Positions 42,715 to 50,365 of a stretch of 64,000 nt of DNA are shown in pieces (within the stretch, counting starts at the first letter, position 1; every line of letters starts with the position of its first letter). Origin of the DNA: Pelomonas dachongensis (GTDB taxonomy: Bacteria > Pseudomonadota > Gammaproteobacteria > Burkholderiales > Burkholderiaceae_C); assembly GCF_043555865.1 (NCBI RefSeq), contig NZ_JBIGHY010000006.1:62001-126000 (forward strand), written 5' to 3'. The notes under the pieces were generated by a model, which saw only the letters and a program-made list of their open reading frames with translations, searched no databases and was not told the DNA's origin. A program made the translations under genes and the position numbers.

Positions 42715-44012
42715 TCCGCCAGCTCTCGACCGCCGCCGCCGACTTCCAAGCCGAGTTCGAGCGCCTGCGCCATTGGTCGGCGGAGACCGACGCGGCCATC
42801 GAGGGTCGCGTCGCGGAGATCCTGGCCGACGTGCACGCCCGTGGCGATGCCGCCGTGCTGGAGTACACCGCCCGCTTCGACCGGCTGAGTGCGGACAGCG
42901 TTGCCGCGCTGGAGATCAGTCAAGCTGAGCTGCAGGCCGCGCTGGCCTCCATCTCGCCTGCCCAGCGCGATGCGCTGCAGGCGGCGGCCCGGCGCGTGCG
43001 CTCGTATCACGAGCGCCAGATGGAGGCCTCGGGCCGCAGCTGGAGCTACCGCGACGAGGACGGCAGCCTGCTCGGCCAGAAGGTCACGCCGCTGGACCGC
43101 GTGGGCATCTACGTGCCCGGCGGCAAGGCGGCCTATCCCAGCAGCGTGCTGATGAACGCGATTCCGGCCGTTGTGGCCGGCGTGCAGGAAATCATCATGG
43201 TCGTGCCCACGCCGGACGGCGTGCGCAACCCGCTGGTGCTGGCCGCCGCCGCCGTGGCCGGCGTGCATCGCGTGTTCACCCTCGGTGGCGCGCAGGCCGT
43301 GGCGGCGCTGGCCTACGGCACGGCGACGATTCCGCGCGTCGACAAGATCACCGGCCCGGGCAATGCCTACGTGGCCTCGGCCAAGAAGCACGTGTTCGGC
43401 CAGGTCGGCATCGACATGATTGCCGGCCCCAGCGAGATCCTCGTCATCGCCGACGGCACGACGCCGCCCGACTGGGTGGCGATGGACCTGTTCAGCCAGG
43501 CCGAGCATGACGAGCTGGCGCAGAGCATCTTGCTGAGCCCCGACGCCGCGTTCCTCGACGCCGTGCGCGCGAGCATGGAGCGCCTGCTGCCGGAACTGCC
43601 GCGCGCCGACATCGTGCGCGCCTCGTTGGCCGGCCGCGGCGCGCTGATCCACACGCGCTCGATGGAAGAGGCCTGCGAGATCAGCAATGGCATCGCACCC
43701 GAGCACCTCGAGATCAGCGCCGCCGAGCCGGCTCGCTGGGAACCGCTGCTGCGCCACGCCGGCGCCATCTTCATGGGTGCTTACACGAGCGAAAGCCTGG
43801 GTGACTACTGCGCCGGCCCCAACCACGTGCTGCCCACGGCCAGCACGGCGCGCTTCTCGTCGCCACTGGGCGTGTACGACTTCCAGAAGCGCAGCAGCCT
43901 CATCGAGGTCAGCGAGCAGGGCGCGCAGACGCTGGGCCGCATCGCGTCGACGCTGGCGCACGGCGAGGGCCTGCAAGCCCACGCGCGAGCTGCGGAGCTG
44001 CGTCTGAAGTGA
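42711..44012 (+). CDS. hisD: Histidinol dehydrogenase
   Basis: A 433-residue zinc enzyme that oxidises L-histidinol to L-histidine with two NAD+. The catalytic Glu331-His332 pair is in SNGIAPEHLEI, zinc ligands lie in FSQAEHDELAQ, and the NAD-site segment GGAQAVAALAYGT is present. The full length matches the family. It overlaps hisG by four bases. In related bacteria hisC follows at once; here 170 bases and a toxin-antitoxin pair intervene. Confidence 0.97.
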   Translation: MIRQLSTAAADFQAEFERLRHWSAETDAAIEGRVAEILADVHARGDAAVLEYTARFDRLSADSVAALEISQAELQAALASISPAQRDALQAAARRVRSYHERQMEASGRSWSYRDEDGSLLGQKVTPLDRVGIYVPGGKAAYPSSVLMNAIPAVVAGVQEIIMVVPTPDGVRNPLVLAAAAVAGVHRVFTLGGAQAVAALAYGTATIPRVDKITGPGNAYVASAKKHVFGQVGIDMIAGPSEILVIADGTTPPDWVAMDLFSQAEHDELAQSILLSPDAAFLDAVRASMERLLPELPRADIVRASLAGRGALIHTRSMEEACEISNGIAPEHLEISAAEPARWEPLLRHAGAIFMGAYTSESLGDYCAGPNHVLPTASTARFSSPLGVYDFQKRSSLIEVSEQGAQTLGRIASTLAHGEGLQAHARAAELRLK

Positions 44013-44140
44013 TGGCCTGCGCGCCGCCAAGGCGCGGACATCGCCCGCGCGGCGCCCGGTTTGCGGCACGTCATGGCGCTGCAAAACCCGCTGCTGCCGC
44101 GGCTGATGAAACCTGAGCTCTGGTGCGGGCCTTGATGATC

Positions 44141-44175
44141 CACGAAGTTCGTGGAACACGAACTTCGTGTAATCT
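44141..44175 (+). promoter_or_regulatory. Operator and probable promoter of the toxin-antitoxin pair
   Basis: CACGAAGTTCGTG at 44141-44153 and CACGAACTTCGTG at 44157-44169 are exact reverse complements three bases apart, and each half is itself nearly palindromic. TAATCT at 44170-44175 is a good -10 box; a weak TTCGTG 16 bases upstream lies inside the operator. A ribbon-helix-helix antitoxin binding here would shut off its own promoter, the usual control of type II modules. Confidence 0.75.
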
Positions 44176-44182
44176 TGAGGCC

Positions 44183-44401
44183 ATGAAGAACGTCACCGTC
44201 TCGATGGACGACGCCGTGGCCGAATGGGCCCGGCTGGAGGCGGCGCGGCGCAACACCAGCGTCTCGCGCCTGCTGGGCGAGCTGCTGGCCGAGAAGATGC
44301 GGCACGACGACGCCTACGAGCGGGCGCTGCAGGACTGGCTGCACCGCGAGCGCAGCTGGTCGTCCGACGGCCAGCCCTATCCCGTTCGGAGCACGCTGTG
44401 A
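44183..44401 (+). CDS. Ribbon-helix-helix antitoxin
   Basis: A 72-residue protein. The N-terminus VTVSMDDAVAEWARLEAARR followed by NTSVSRLLGELLAEKM is a typical CopG/RHH strand-helix-helix domain that dimerises and binds the operator just upstream; the rest (YERALQDWLHRERSWSS) would wrap the toxin. The stop overlaps the toxin GTG by four bases (GTGA), so the two are made in a fixed ratio. Neutralises the PIN toxin encoded next. Confidence 0.82.
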   Translation: MKNVTVSMDDAVAEWARLEAARRNTSVSRLLGELLAEKMRHDDAYERALQDWLHRERSWSSDGQPYPVRSTL

Positions 44402-44829
44402 AAGCTGACCCGGTCTTCGTCGACACCTCTGTGCTGCTGTTCAGCGAGGACGGCGCCCGCCCGGCCGAGCGCGAGCAGGTGCTGGCCTGGCTGCGCGAGC
44501 TGTGGGCCGCGCGCACCGGCCGGGTCTCCGTGCAGGTGTTGAACGATTTCTACCTGCTGGCCACGCAGCGCGTGAACCCGCCCATGCCGCAGGGTGACGT
44601 GCGCGCGGAGGTGCGGCGCTACCAGCACTGGCAGCCGTGGGGCGCTGACCAGGCCACCGTCGAGTCTGCCTGGTCGCTGGAAAGCCGCTTCGGCCTGCCG
44701 TTCGCCGATGCGCTGGTTGTCGCCAGTGCCAAGGCGCAAGGCTGCACCCGTCTGCTCAGCCTGTCCCTGCCCCACGACGCTCAGTACGACAGCGTCCAGG
44801 TCCTCAACCCCCTCGTTTGCCCGCCATGA
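44398..44829 (+). CDS. PIN domain toxin (VapC-type ribonuclease)
   Basis: A 143-residue PIN-domain protein with GTG start at 44398. The conserved acidic residues that hold Mg2+ are Asp9 (PVFVDTSVLLF), Asp50 (QVLNDFYLLA) and Asp104 (GLPFADALVVASAKAQGC). VapC-type proteins cut tRNA or rRNA and arrest growth when not held by the antitoxin. It ends in an ATGA overlap with hisC, so transcription and probably translation continue into the histidine genes. Confidence 0.84.
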   Translation: MKADPVFVDTSVLLFSEDGARPAEREQVLAWLRELWAARTGRVSVQVLNDFYLLATQRVNPPMPQGDVRAEVRRYQHWQPWGADQATVESAWSLESRFGLPFADALVVASAKAQGCTRLLSLSLPHDAQYDSVQVLNPLVCPP

Positions 44830-45908
44830 CCGACCGCCTGCAGCAAGCCCTCGCCCGCATCCGCCCCGACGTGCGCGCGGCCCATGCCTACGTGGTCCAG
44901 CCCAGTGCCGGCGTCGTGAAGCTGGACATCATGGAGAACCCGTTCCGCCTGTCGCCCGAGCTGCAGCGCGAGCTGGGCGAGCGCCTGGGTGCCGTGGCCA
45001 TCAACCGCTACCCGGCCGAGCGCACCGCCGAGCTCGCTGCTGCGCTGCGCACACATGCAGGCGTGCCGTCCGACGTGGGCATCACGCTGGGCAACGGGTC
45101 GGATGAGCTCATCAGCCTGCTGACGCTGGCCGTCGCGCAGCCCGGTGCGGCCATCGTGTCGCCGCTGCCGAGCTTCGTCATCTACGAGATGTGCGCGCAG
45201 CACCAGCGGCTGAACTTCGTCGGCGTGCCGCTGCGCGCGGACGACTTCGAGCTGGACGAAGCGGCCATGCTGGCGGCCATCGAGCAACACCAGCCCGCTC
45301 TGGTCTACCTCTCGTACCCGAACAACCCGACCGGCAACCTGTGGGACGCGGGCGCTATCGAGCGCATCGTTGCCGCCGCGCCGGGGCTGGTGGTCATGGA
45401 CGAGGCCTACCAGCCGTTCGCGTCCAGCGACAGCCTGACGCTGATGGCGCGCCACCCGCACGTGCTCGTCATGCGCACCATGAGCAAGTTCGGCCTGGCC
45501 GGCGTGCGCATCGGCTACCTGCTGGGCGCCAAGGAGCTGGTCGACCAGATCGAGAAACTGCGCCCGCCATTCAACGTCAGCGTGTTGAATGCCGAAGCCG
45601 CGATGTTCGCGCTGGACCATGCCGACGTGTACGCCGCCCAGGCCGCGACGCTGCGCACTGAGCGGGAGCGTGTGTTCGCCGCCTTGCAGGCGCTGCCGGG
45701 CATCACCCCGTGGCCCAGCCAGGGCAATATGATTTTGGCCAGGGTCGGCGACGCGGCGGCCACCTTTGTCGCGTTGAAGGCCCGCGGCGTATTGATCAAG
45801 AACGTCTCCGCGGCCCACCCCTTGCTCGCCAACTGCCTGCGCATCACCATCGGCACGCCGGACGAGAACATCCGCCTGCTGGCCGAACTGCCCGAATGTC
45901 TGTCATGA
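44826..45908 (+). CDS. hisC: Histidinol-phosphate aminotransferase
   Basis: A 360-residue PLP enzyme that makes L-histidinol phosphate from imidazole-acetol phosphate and glutamate. The Schiff-base Lys221 is in RTMSKFGLAGVRIGY; YLSYPNNPTGNLW and GNGSDELISLL bind the cofactor phosphate and ring. ATG at 44826 overlaps the PIN toxin gene by four bases; a TTG three codons earlier is not preferred. The next gene overlaps by four bases. Confidence 0.95.
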   Translation: MTDRLQQALARIRPDVRAAHAYVVQPSAGVVKLDIMENPFRLSPELQRELGERLGAVAINRYPAERTAELAAALRTHAGVPSDVGITLGNGSDELISLLTLAVAQPGAAIVSPLPSFVIYEMCAQHQRLNFVGVPLRADDFELDEAAMLAAIEQHQPALVYLSYPNNPTGNLWDAGAIERIVAAAPGLVVMDEAYQPFASSDSLTLMARHPHVLVMRTMSKFGLAGVRIGYLLGAKELVDQIEKLRPPFNVSVLNAEAAMFALDHADVYAAQAATLRTERERVFAALQALPGITPWPSQGNMILARVGDAAATFVALKARGVLIKNVSAAHPLLANCLRITIGTPDENIRLLAELPECLS

Positions 45909-46516
45909 CCGCCACCGCTCCCGTCGCTCCCCGCACTGCCGAAGTCACCCGCAACACCCGCGAGACGCGCATCACCGTGCGCGTCAACCTGGACGGCACG
46001 GGCCAGTCCAAACTGCACACCGGCATCGGTTTCTTCGACCACATGCTGGACCAGATCGCCCGCCACGGCTTGATCGACCTGGACATCCACTGCGAGGGCG
46101 ACCTGCACATCGACGGCCACCACACCGTGGAAGACGTGGGCATCACGCTGGGCATGGCCATCGCGCAGGCGGTCGGTGACAAGGCCGGGCTGACGCGCTA
46201 CGGCCACAGCTATGTGCCGCTGGACGAGGCGCTGTCGCGTGTCGTCATCGACCTGTCGGGCCGCCCGGGTCTGCACATGGACGTGAAGTTCACGTCCGGT
46301 GCCATCGGCGCGTTCGACACGCAGCTGACCTTCGAGTTCTTCCAGGGCTTTGCCAACCTGGCGCTGGCGACGGTGCACATCGACAACCTGAAGGGCCACA
46401 ACGCCCACCACCAGGCCGAGACGATGTTCAAGGCCTTTGGCCGCGCGCTGCGCATGGCCACGACGCCCGACCCGCGCTCGGCGGGCGTGATCCCTTCCAC
46501 CAAAGGCAGCCTCTGA
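45905..46516 (+). CDS. hisB: Imidazoleglycerol-phosphate dehydratase
   Basis: A 203-residue single-function HisB (no N-terminal phosphatase domain), manganese-dependent. The two metal-binding motifs are DGHHTVEDVGI (His72, His73) and HNAHHQAE (His165 onward). The start at 45905 gives an ATGA overlap with hisC; an ATG at 45896 is an alternative that would add three residues. A separate histidinol phosphatase must be encoded elsewhere. Confidence 0.96.
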   Translation: MTATAPVAPRTAEVTRNTRETRITVRVNLDGTGQSKLHTGIGFFDHMLDQIARHGLIDLDIHCEGDLHIDGHHTVEDVGITLGMAIAQAVGDKAGLTRYGHSYVPLDEALSRVVIDLSGRPGLHMDVKFTSGAIGAFDTQLTFEFFQGFANLALATVHIDNLKGHNAHHQAETMFKAFGRALRMATTPDPRSAGVIPSTKGSL

Positions 46517-46517
46517 C

Positions 46518-47165
46518 ATGACCCGGACTGTTGCCGTCGTCGACTACGGCATGGGCAACCTGCGCTCCGTGTCGCAGGCCGTCATCCATGCTGCCCAGGG
46601 GCAGGGCTTCGAGGTCGCCATCACCTGCGACCCCGACGTGATCCGCGCCGCCGAGCGCGTCGTGCTGCCGGGCCAGGGCGCGATGCGCGACTGCATGGCC
46701 GAACTGGCCGCATCGGGTGCCAAGGACGCCGTGCTCGAAGCCGCCGCCAGCAAGCCGCTGCTGGGCGTGTGCGTCGGCATGCAGATGCTGCTGGACCACA
46801 GCGAGGAGCAGGACACCCCGGGCCTGGGGCTGATCCCTGGCCGCGTGCAGCGCTTCCGCCTGGAAGGCCAACTGCAACCCGACGGCAGCCGCTACAAGGT
46901 GCCGCAGATGGGCTGGAACCGCGTGCACCAGCCGAGTGCGCATGCTGTGTGGGATGGCATCCCCGACGGCAGCTGGTTCTACTTCGTGCACAGCTTCTAC
47001 GCGACCACCGCGTTGCCGCAACACAGCGCGGGCGAAACCGACTACGGCCTTCGCTTTACCTGTGCGGTAGCCCGGGATAATATTTTTGCGACCCAATTCC
47101 ATCCCGAGAAAAGTGCCGCGCTGGGCCTCGCGCTCTACCGCAACTTCCTTCACTGGACGCCCTGA
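46518..47165 (+). CDS. hisH: Imidazole glycerol phosphate synthase, glutamine amidotransferase subunit
   Basis: A 215-residue class I amidotransferase that supplies ammonia to HisF. The catalytic triad is Cys85 (LGVCVGMQML), His195 and Glu197 (QFHPEKSAALG). The oxyanion-loop VVDYGMGNLRSV marks the N-terminus. It starts one base after the hisB stop. About 66 bases with no visible signal separate it from hisA. Confidence 0.96.
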   Translation: MTRTVAVVDYGMGNLRSVSQAVIHAAQGQGFEVAITCDPDVIRAAERVVLPGQGAMRDCMAELAASGAKDAVLEAAASKPLLGVCVGMQMLLDHSEEQDTPGLGLIPGRVQRFRLEGQLQPDGSRYKVPQMGWNRVHQPSAHAVWDGIPDGSWFYFVHSFYATTALPQHSAGETDYGLRFTCAVARDNIFATQFHPEKSAALGLALYRNFLHWTP

Positions 47166-47231
47166 CCGTTTCCCTGCGGTCCGCACCTTCTCGTCCCCCA
47201 TCTTCTCCTTCCAGCCCCTCAGCCACCGGCC

Positions 47232-47981
47232 ATGCTGCTGATCCCCGCCATCGACCTGAAAGACGGTCGCTGTGTCCGCCTCAAGCAAGGCGACATGAAC
47301 GACTCCACCACCTTCGGCGAAGACCCCGCCGCGATGGCCCGCCGCTGGGTGGATGCCGGCGCGCGCAGGCTGCACCTGGTGGACCTGAACGGCGCCTTCG
47401 CGGGCAAGCCGGTCAACGAGCCGGCCATCAAGGCCATCATCAAGGAGGTGGGCGACGAGATCCCCATCCAGCTGGGCGGCGGCATCCGCGACCTCGACAC
47501 CATCGAGCGTTACCTGGATGACGGCCTGAGCTACGTCATCATCGGCACGGCTGCGGTGAAGAACCCCGGCTTCCTGCGCGACGCCTGCACCGCGTTCGGT
47601 GGCCACATCATCGTGGGCCTGGACGCCAAGGACGGCAAGGTCGCCACCGACGGCTGGAGCAAGCTGACCGGGCACGAGGTGGTCGACCTGGCGCTGAAGT
47701 TCCAGGACTATGGCGTCGAGGGCGTCATCTACACCGACATCGGCCGTGACGGCATGCTGACCGGCATCAACATCGAAGCCACCGTCAAGCTGGCCCAGTC
47801 GCTGACCATCCCCGTCATCGCGTCGGGCGGCCTGTCCAACATCGCCGACATCGAACGCCTGTGCGCCGTGTTCGGCGACGGCGTCGAGGGCGTCATCTGT
47901 GGCCGCTCCATCTACACCGGCGACCTCGATTTCGCGGCCGGCCAGGCGCGTGCAGACGCCTTGATGGCGTCGCAAGCCTGA
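47232..47981 (+). CDS. hisA: ProFAR isomerase (1-(5-phosphoribosyl)-5-[(5-phosphoribosylamino)methylideneamino] imidazole-4-carboxamide isomerase)
   Basis: A 249-residue (beta/alpha)8 enzyme. The catalytic Asp8 lies in IPAIDLKDGRCVRLKQGD, the second Asp in YTDIGRDGMLTG, and the phosphate sites in LGGGIRDL and ASGGLSNIADI. The stop shares one base with the hisF ATG (TGATG). Confidence 0.96.
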   Translation: MLLIPAIDLKDGRCVRLKQGDMNDSTTFGEDPAAMARRWVDAGARRLHLVDLNGAFAGKPVNEPAIKAIIKEVGDEIPIQLGGGIRDLDTIERYLDDGLSYVIIGTAAVKNPGFLRDACTAFGGHIIVGLDAKDGKVATDGWSKLTGHEVVDLALKFQDYGVEGVIYTDIGRDGMLTGINIEATVKLAQSLTIPVIASGGLSNIADIERLCAVFGDGVEGVICGRSIYTGDLDFAAGQARADALMASQA

Positions 47982-48754
47982 TGCTCGCCAAGCGCATCAT
48001 TCCCTGCCTGGACGTCACCGCCGGCCGCGTGGTCAAGGGCGTCAACTTCGTCGGCCTGCGTGATGCGGGCGACCCGGTGGACATCGCCGCTCGCTACAAC
48101 GAGCAGGGTGCCGACGAGCTGACCTTCCTGGACATCACCGCCACCAGCGATGGTCGCGACCTGATCCTGCACATCATCGAAGCGGTGGCCAGCAAGGTCT
48201 TCATCCCGCTGACGGTGGGTGGCGGCGTGCGGGCGGTGGCCGATGTGCGGCGGCTTCTGAACGCGGGCGCCGACAAGGTGTCTTTCAACTCCGCTGCAGT
48301 GGCCGACCCCGAGCTGATCCGCGCCGCCAGTGACAAGTACGGCGCTCAGTGCATCGTCGTCGCCATCGACGCCAAGCGCCGAGCGGAAGATGACCCGCGA
48401 GGCAGGGGCTGGGACGTCTACACCCACGGTGGTCGCAAGAACGTGGGCCTGGACGCTGTTGCGTGGGCCAAGCAGATGGCCGAGTTCGGCGCCGGCGAGA
48501 TCCTGCTGACCAGCATGGACCGCGACGGCACCAAGAGCGGCTTCGACCTGGCGCTGACCCGGGCTGTCAGCGACGCGGTGCCGGTGCCGGTGATCGCATC
48601 TGGCGGCGTCGGTTCGCTGGACGACCTGGCCGACGGCATCACCCAAGGCGGCGCCGATGCGGTGCTCGCCGCCAGCATCTTCCACTTCGGCCAGCACACG
48701 GTGGGCGAGGCCAAGGCGCTGATGGCGGCGCGCGGCATCCCTGTTCGGCAGTAG
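47981..48754 (+). CDS. hisF: Imidazole glycerol phosphate synthase, cyclase subunit
   Basis: A 257-residue (beta/alpha)8 cyclase, partner of HisH. Catalytic Asp11 is in IIPCLDVTAGRVVKG and Asp130 in VVAIDAKR; the phosphate-binding VGGGVRAV and ASGGVGSLDDL follow. It is the last histidine gene here: hisI and hisE, which normally come next in Burkholderiales, are absent and rsmD starts three bases later. Confidence 0.96.
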   Translation: MLAKRIIPCLDVTAGRVVKGVNFVGLRDAGDPVDIAARYNEQGADELTFLDITATSDGRDLILHIIEAVASKVFIPLTVGGGVRAVADVRRLLNAGADKVSFNSAAVADPELIRAASDKYGAQCIVVAIDAKRRAEDDPRGRGWDVYTHGGRKNVGLDAVAWAKQMAEFGAGEILLTSMDRDGTKSGFDLALTRAVSDAVPVPVIASGGVGSLDDLADGITQGGADAVLAASIFHFGQHTVGEAKALMAARGIPVRQ

Positions 48755-48757
48755 GCC

Positions 48758-49393
48758 ATGGGCAAGCGGGACGAGCGCCGGGCCGACGCAAGCCGGCCCG
48801 CATCCCCTCGGGGGATCGCAGCCGGTACGCCGGCAGCGAGAGGCCCTGGAGAGATCCGCATCATCGGCGGCCAGTGGAAGCGCTCCAAGCTGCCAGTGCC
48901 CGACCTGCCCGGCCTGCGCCCGACGTCCGACCGGATTCGCGAGACGCTGTTCAACTGGCTGGGGCAGACGCTCTCCGGCTGGCGCGTGCTGGACGCGTTT
49001 GCGGGCAGCGGCGCGCTGGGTTTCGAGGCGGCATCGCGTGATGCGGCCGAGGTCGTGATGATCGAGCGCGAAGCGGCGCTGGTGGACGGACTGCGGGCCA
49101 GCCAGAAACGGCTGCAAGCCACGACCCTCGTCATCCACCGGGCCAATGCCCTGAACTGGATGACGGCCTGCGCGGACCGCTTCGACCTGATCTTTCTGGA
49201 CCCGCCGTTCGCGGATGACCTCTTTGACCGGGCGCTGGCCGCCGCCGTCCCGCTGCTGAAGGATGACGGCGTGATCTACGTCGAATCGCCCCACGAGGTC
49301 GCCCCCCCAGCTGGATTCACCACCTGGCGCCAGGGCCGTGCCGGCGCGGTGCACTACCGATTGCTGCGTCGCGAGGACAATCCGGCGTCATGA
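48758..49393 (+). CDS. rsmD: 16S rRNA (guanine(966)-N(2))-methyltransferase
   Basis: A 211-residue SAM-dependent methyltransferase acting on the small ribosomal subunit. SAM motif I is VLDAFAGSGALGFEA and the catalytic motif is DPPF (148-151). The conserved part starts at GEIRIIGGQWKRSKLP; the roughly 30 residues before it (Arg/Ala/Pro-rich) correspond to GC-rich hairpin DNA and are not a family feature, so either a repeat has extended the gene or a later start is used. It follows hisF by three bases. Confidence 0.93.
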   Translation: MGKRDERRADASRPASPRGIAAGTPAARGPGEIRIIGGQWKRSKLPVPDLPGLRPTSDRIRETLFNWLGQTLSGWRVLDAFAGSGALGFEAASRDAAEVVMIEREAALVDGLRASQKRLQATTLVIHRANALNWMTACADRFDLIFLDPPFADDLFDRALAAAVPLLKDDGVIYVESPHEVAPPAGFTTWRQGRAGAVHYRLLRREDNPAS

Positions 49394-49399
49394 TCATGC

Positions 49400-49470
49400 C
49401 CCCACGCTCGCTTCGCTCGCTGCCCCCCAGGGGGGCGCCTCAGTGCCTTTGGGCGACCGGGCAGCACTGA
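49400..49470. repeat. GC-rich intergenic hairpin element before coaD
   Basis: This gap holds GCTCGCTTCGCTCGC-type repeats, a hairpin GCCCCCC-A-GGGGGGC at 49422-49436, and a looser stem CAGTGC/GCACTG at 49441-49469. The pattern (CTTCGCTCGCTGCCCCCCAG) is of the kind seen repeatedly between genes in Burkholderiales genomes. It fills the whole interval between rsmD and coaD; it could end rsmD transcripts but has no T-tract. Confidence 0.6.
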
Positions 49471-49471
49471 G

Positions 49472-49972
49472 ATGACCTCGCGCACGCAGATCACCGCCAT
49501 CTATCCGGGCACCTTCGACCCGATCACGCTGGGGCACGAAGACCTGATGCGCCGCGCTGCCGGCATGTTCGAGCGCCTGGTGCTGGCCGTCGCCGTGGGC
49601 CATCACAAGAAGACGCTGTTCACGCTGGACGAGCGGCTGGTGATGGCGCAGGAGGTGGCCGCCCAGATCGGCAACGTCGAGGTCATCGCGTTCGACGGCC
49701 TGCTGCGCGATTTCGTGCGCACCCATGGCGGCCGGGTTGTCGTGCGCGGGCTGCGCACGGGCGGCGACTTCGAGTACGAGTTCCAAATGGCGGGCATGAA
49801 CCGCAAGCTCATGCCCGAGGTCGAGACCATCTTCCTGACGCCCGGCGAGAAGCACCAGTACACGTCCAGCACCTTCGTGCGCGAGATCGCCACGCTGGGC
49901 GGCGAAGTGGCGGAGTTCGTGTCGCCCGGGGTGCTGACGCGGCTGAACGAGCGCTGCAGGAAGGGGGGCTGA
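49472..49972 (+). CDS. coaD: Phosphopantetheine adenylyltransferase
   Basis: A 166-residue nucleotidyltransferase catalysing the fourth step of coenzyme A synthesis: 4'-phosphopantetheine plus ATP to dephospho-CoA. The T/HxGH site is GTFDPITLGHED with His22, and the second nucleotide motif is YTSSTFVREIA. Hexameric and cytoplasmic in characterised bacteria. It is in the usual rsmD-coaD-ferredoxin order. Confidence 0.96.
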   Translation: MTSRTQITAIYPGTFDPITLGHEDLMRRAAGMFERLVLAVAVGHHKKTLFTLDERLVMAQEVAAQIGNVEVIAFDGLLRDFVRTHGGRVVVRGLRTGGDFEYEFQMAGMNRKLMPEVETIFLTPGEKHQYTSSTFVREIATLGGEVAEFVSPGVLTRLNERCRKGG

Positions 49973-49998
49973 TGATGGCTTTGATGATCGCTGACACG

Positions 49999-50067
49999 CA
50001 CGGCGGCGGGGATCGGCAAGGCATGCCTTGCCCCGCCGTGCGCGGCAAGCGCATGCAAGCGCTTGCC
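49999..50067. other. Two tandem hairpins between coaD and the ferredoxin gene
   Basis: First hairpin: CACGGCGG at 49999-50006 pairs with CCGCCGTG at 50033-50040, enclosing a perfect 18-base palindrome at 50015-50032. Second: GGCAAGCG at 50044-50051 pairs with CGCTTGCC at 50060-50067. Both contain a GGCAAG(C/G) arm. No T-tract follows, so they are probably RNA-stability or repeat structures rather than terminators. Confidence 0.6.
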
Positions 50068-50099
50068 CTATTCGTCCGCCAGCGCGATGGAGGCGAAGC

Positions 50100-50348
50100 A
50101 TGGCGCTGATGATCACGGACGAGTGCATCAACTGCGACGTCTGCGAGCCCGCCTGCCCGAACAACGCGATCTCGATGGGCGAGGAGTTCTACGAGATCGA
50201 GCCGTCCAAGTGCACCGAGTGCGTGGGCCACTTCGACGAGCCGCAGTGCGTGATGCTGTGCCCGGTGGCCTGCATTCCGGTGAACCCGGCCCACGTCGAG
50301 ACGCGCGAGACGCTGCTGCAGAAGTACCAGCGTCTGACCGCCGTTTGA
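50100..50348 (+). CDS. YfhL-type 2[4Fe-4S] ferredoxin
   Basis: An 82-residue electron carrier of the Allochromatium vinosum type. The first cluster motif is Cys9-x2-Cys12-x2-Cys15-x3-Cys19 (DECINCDVCEPACP) and the second Cys38-x2-Cys41-x8-Cys50-x3-Cys54 with an extra Cys58. The insertion between the second and third Cys of the second motif is a mark of this low-potential type. GGAGG lies nine bases before the ATG. Physiological partner unknown; its place after coaD is conserved. Confidence 0.93.
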   Translation: MALMITDECINCDVCEPACPNNAISMGEEFYEIEPSKCTECVGHFDEPQCVMLCPVACIPVNPAHVETRETLLQKYQRLTAV

Positions 50349-50365
50349 GCGCCGCTTGAGCCCGC

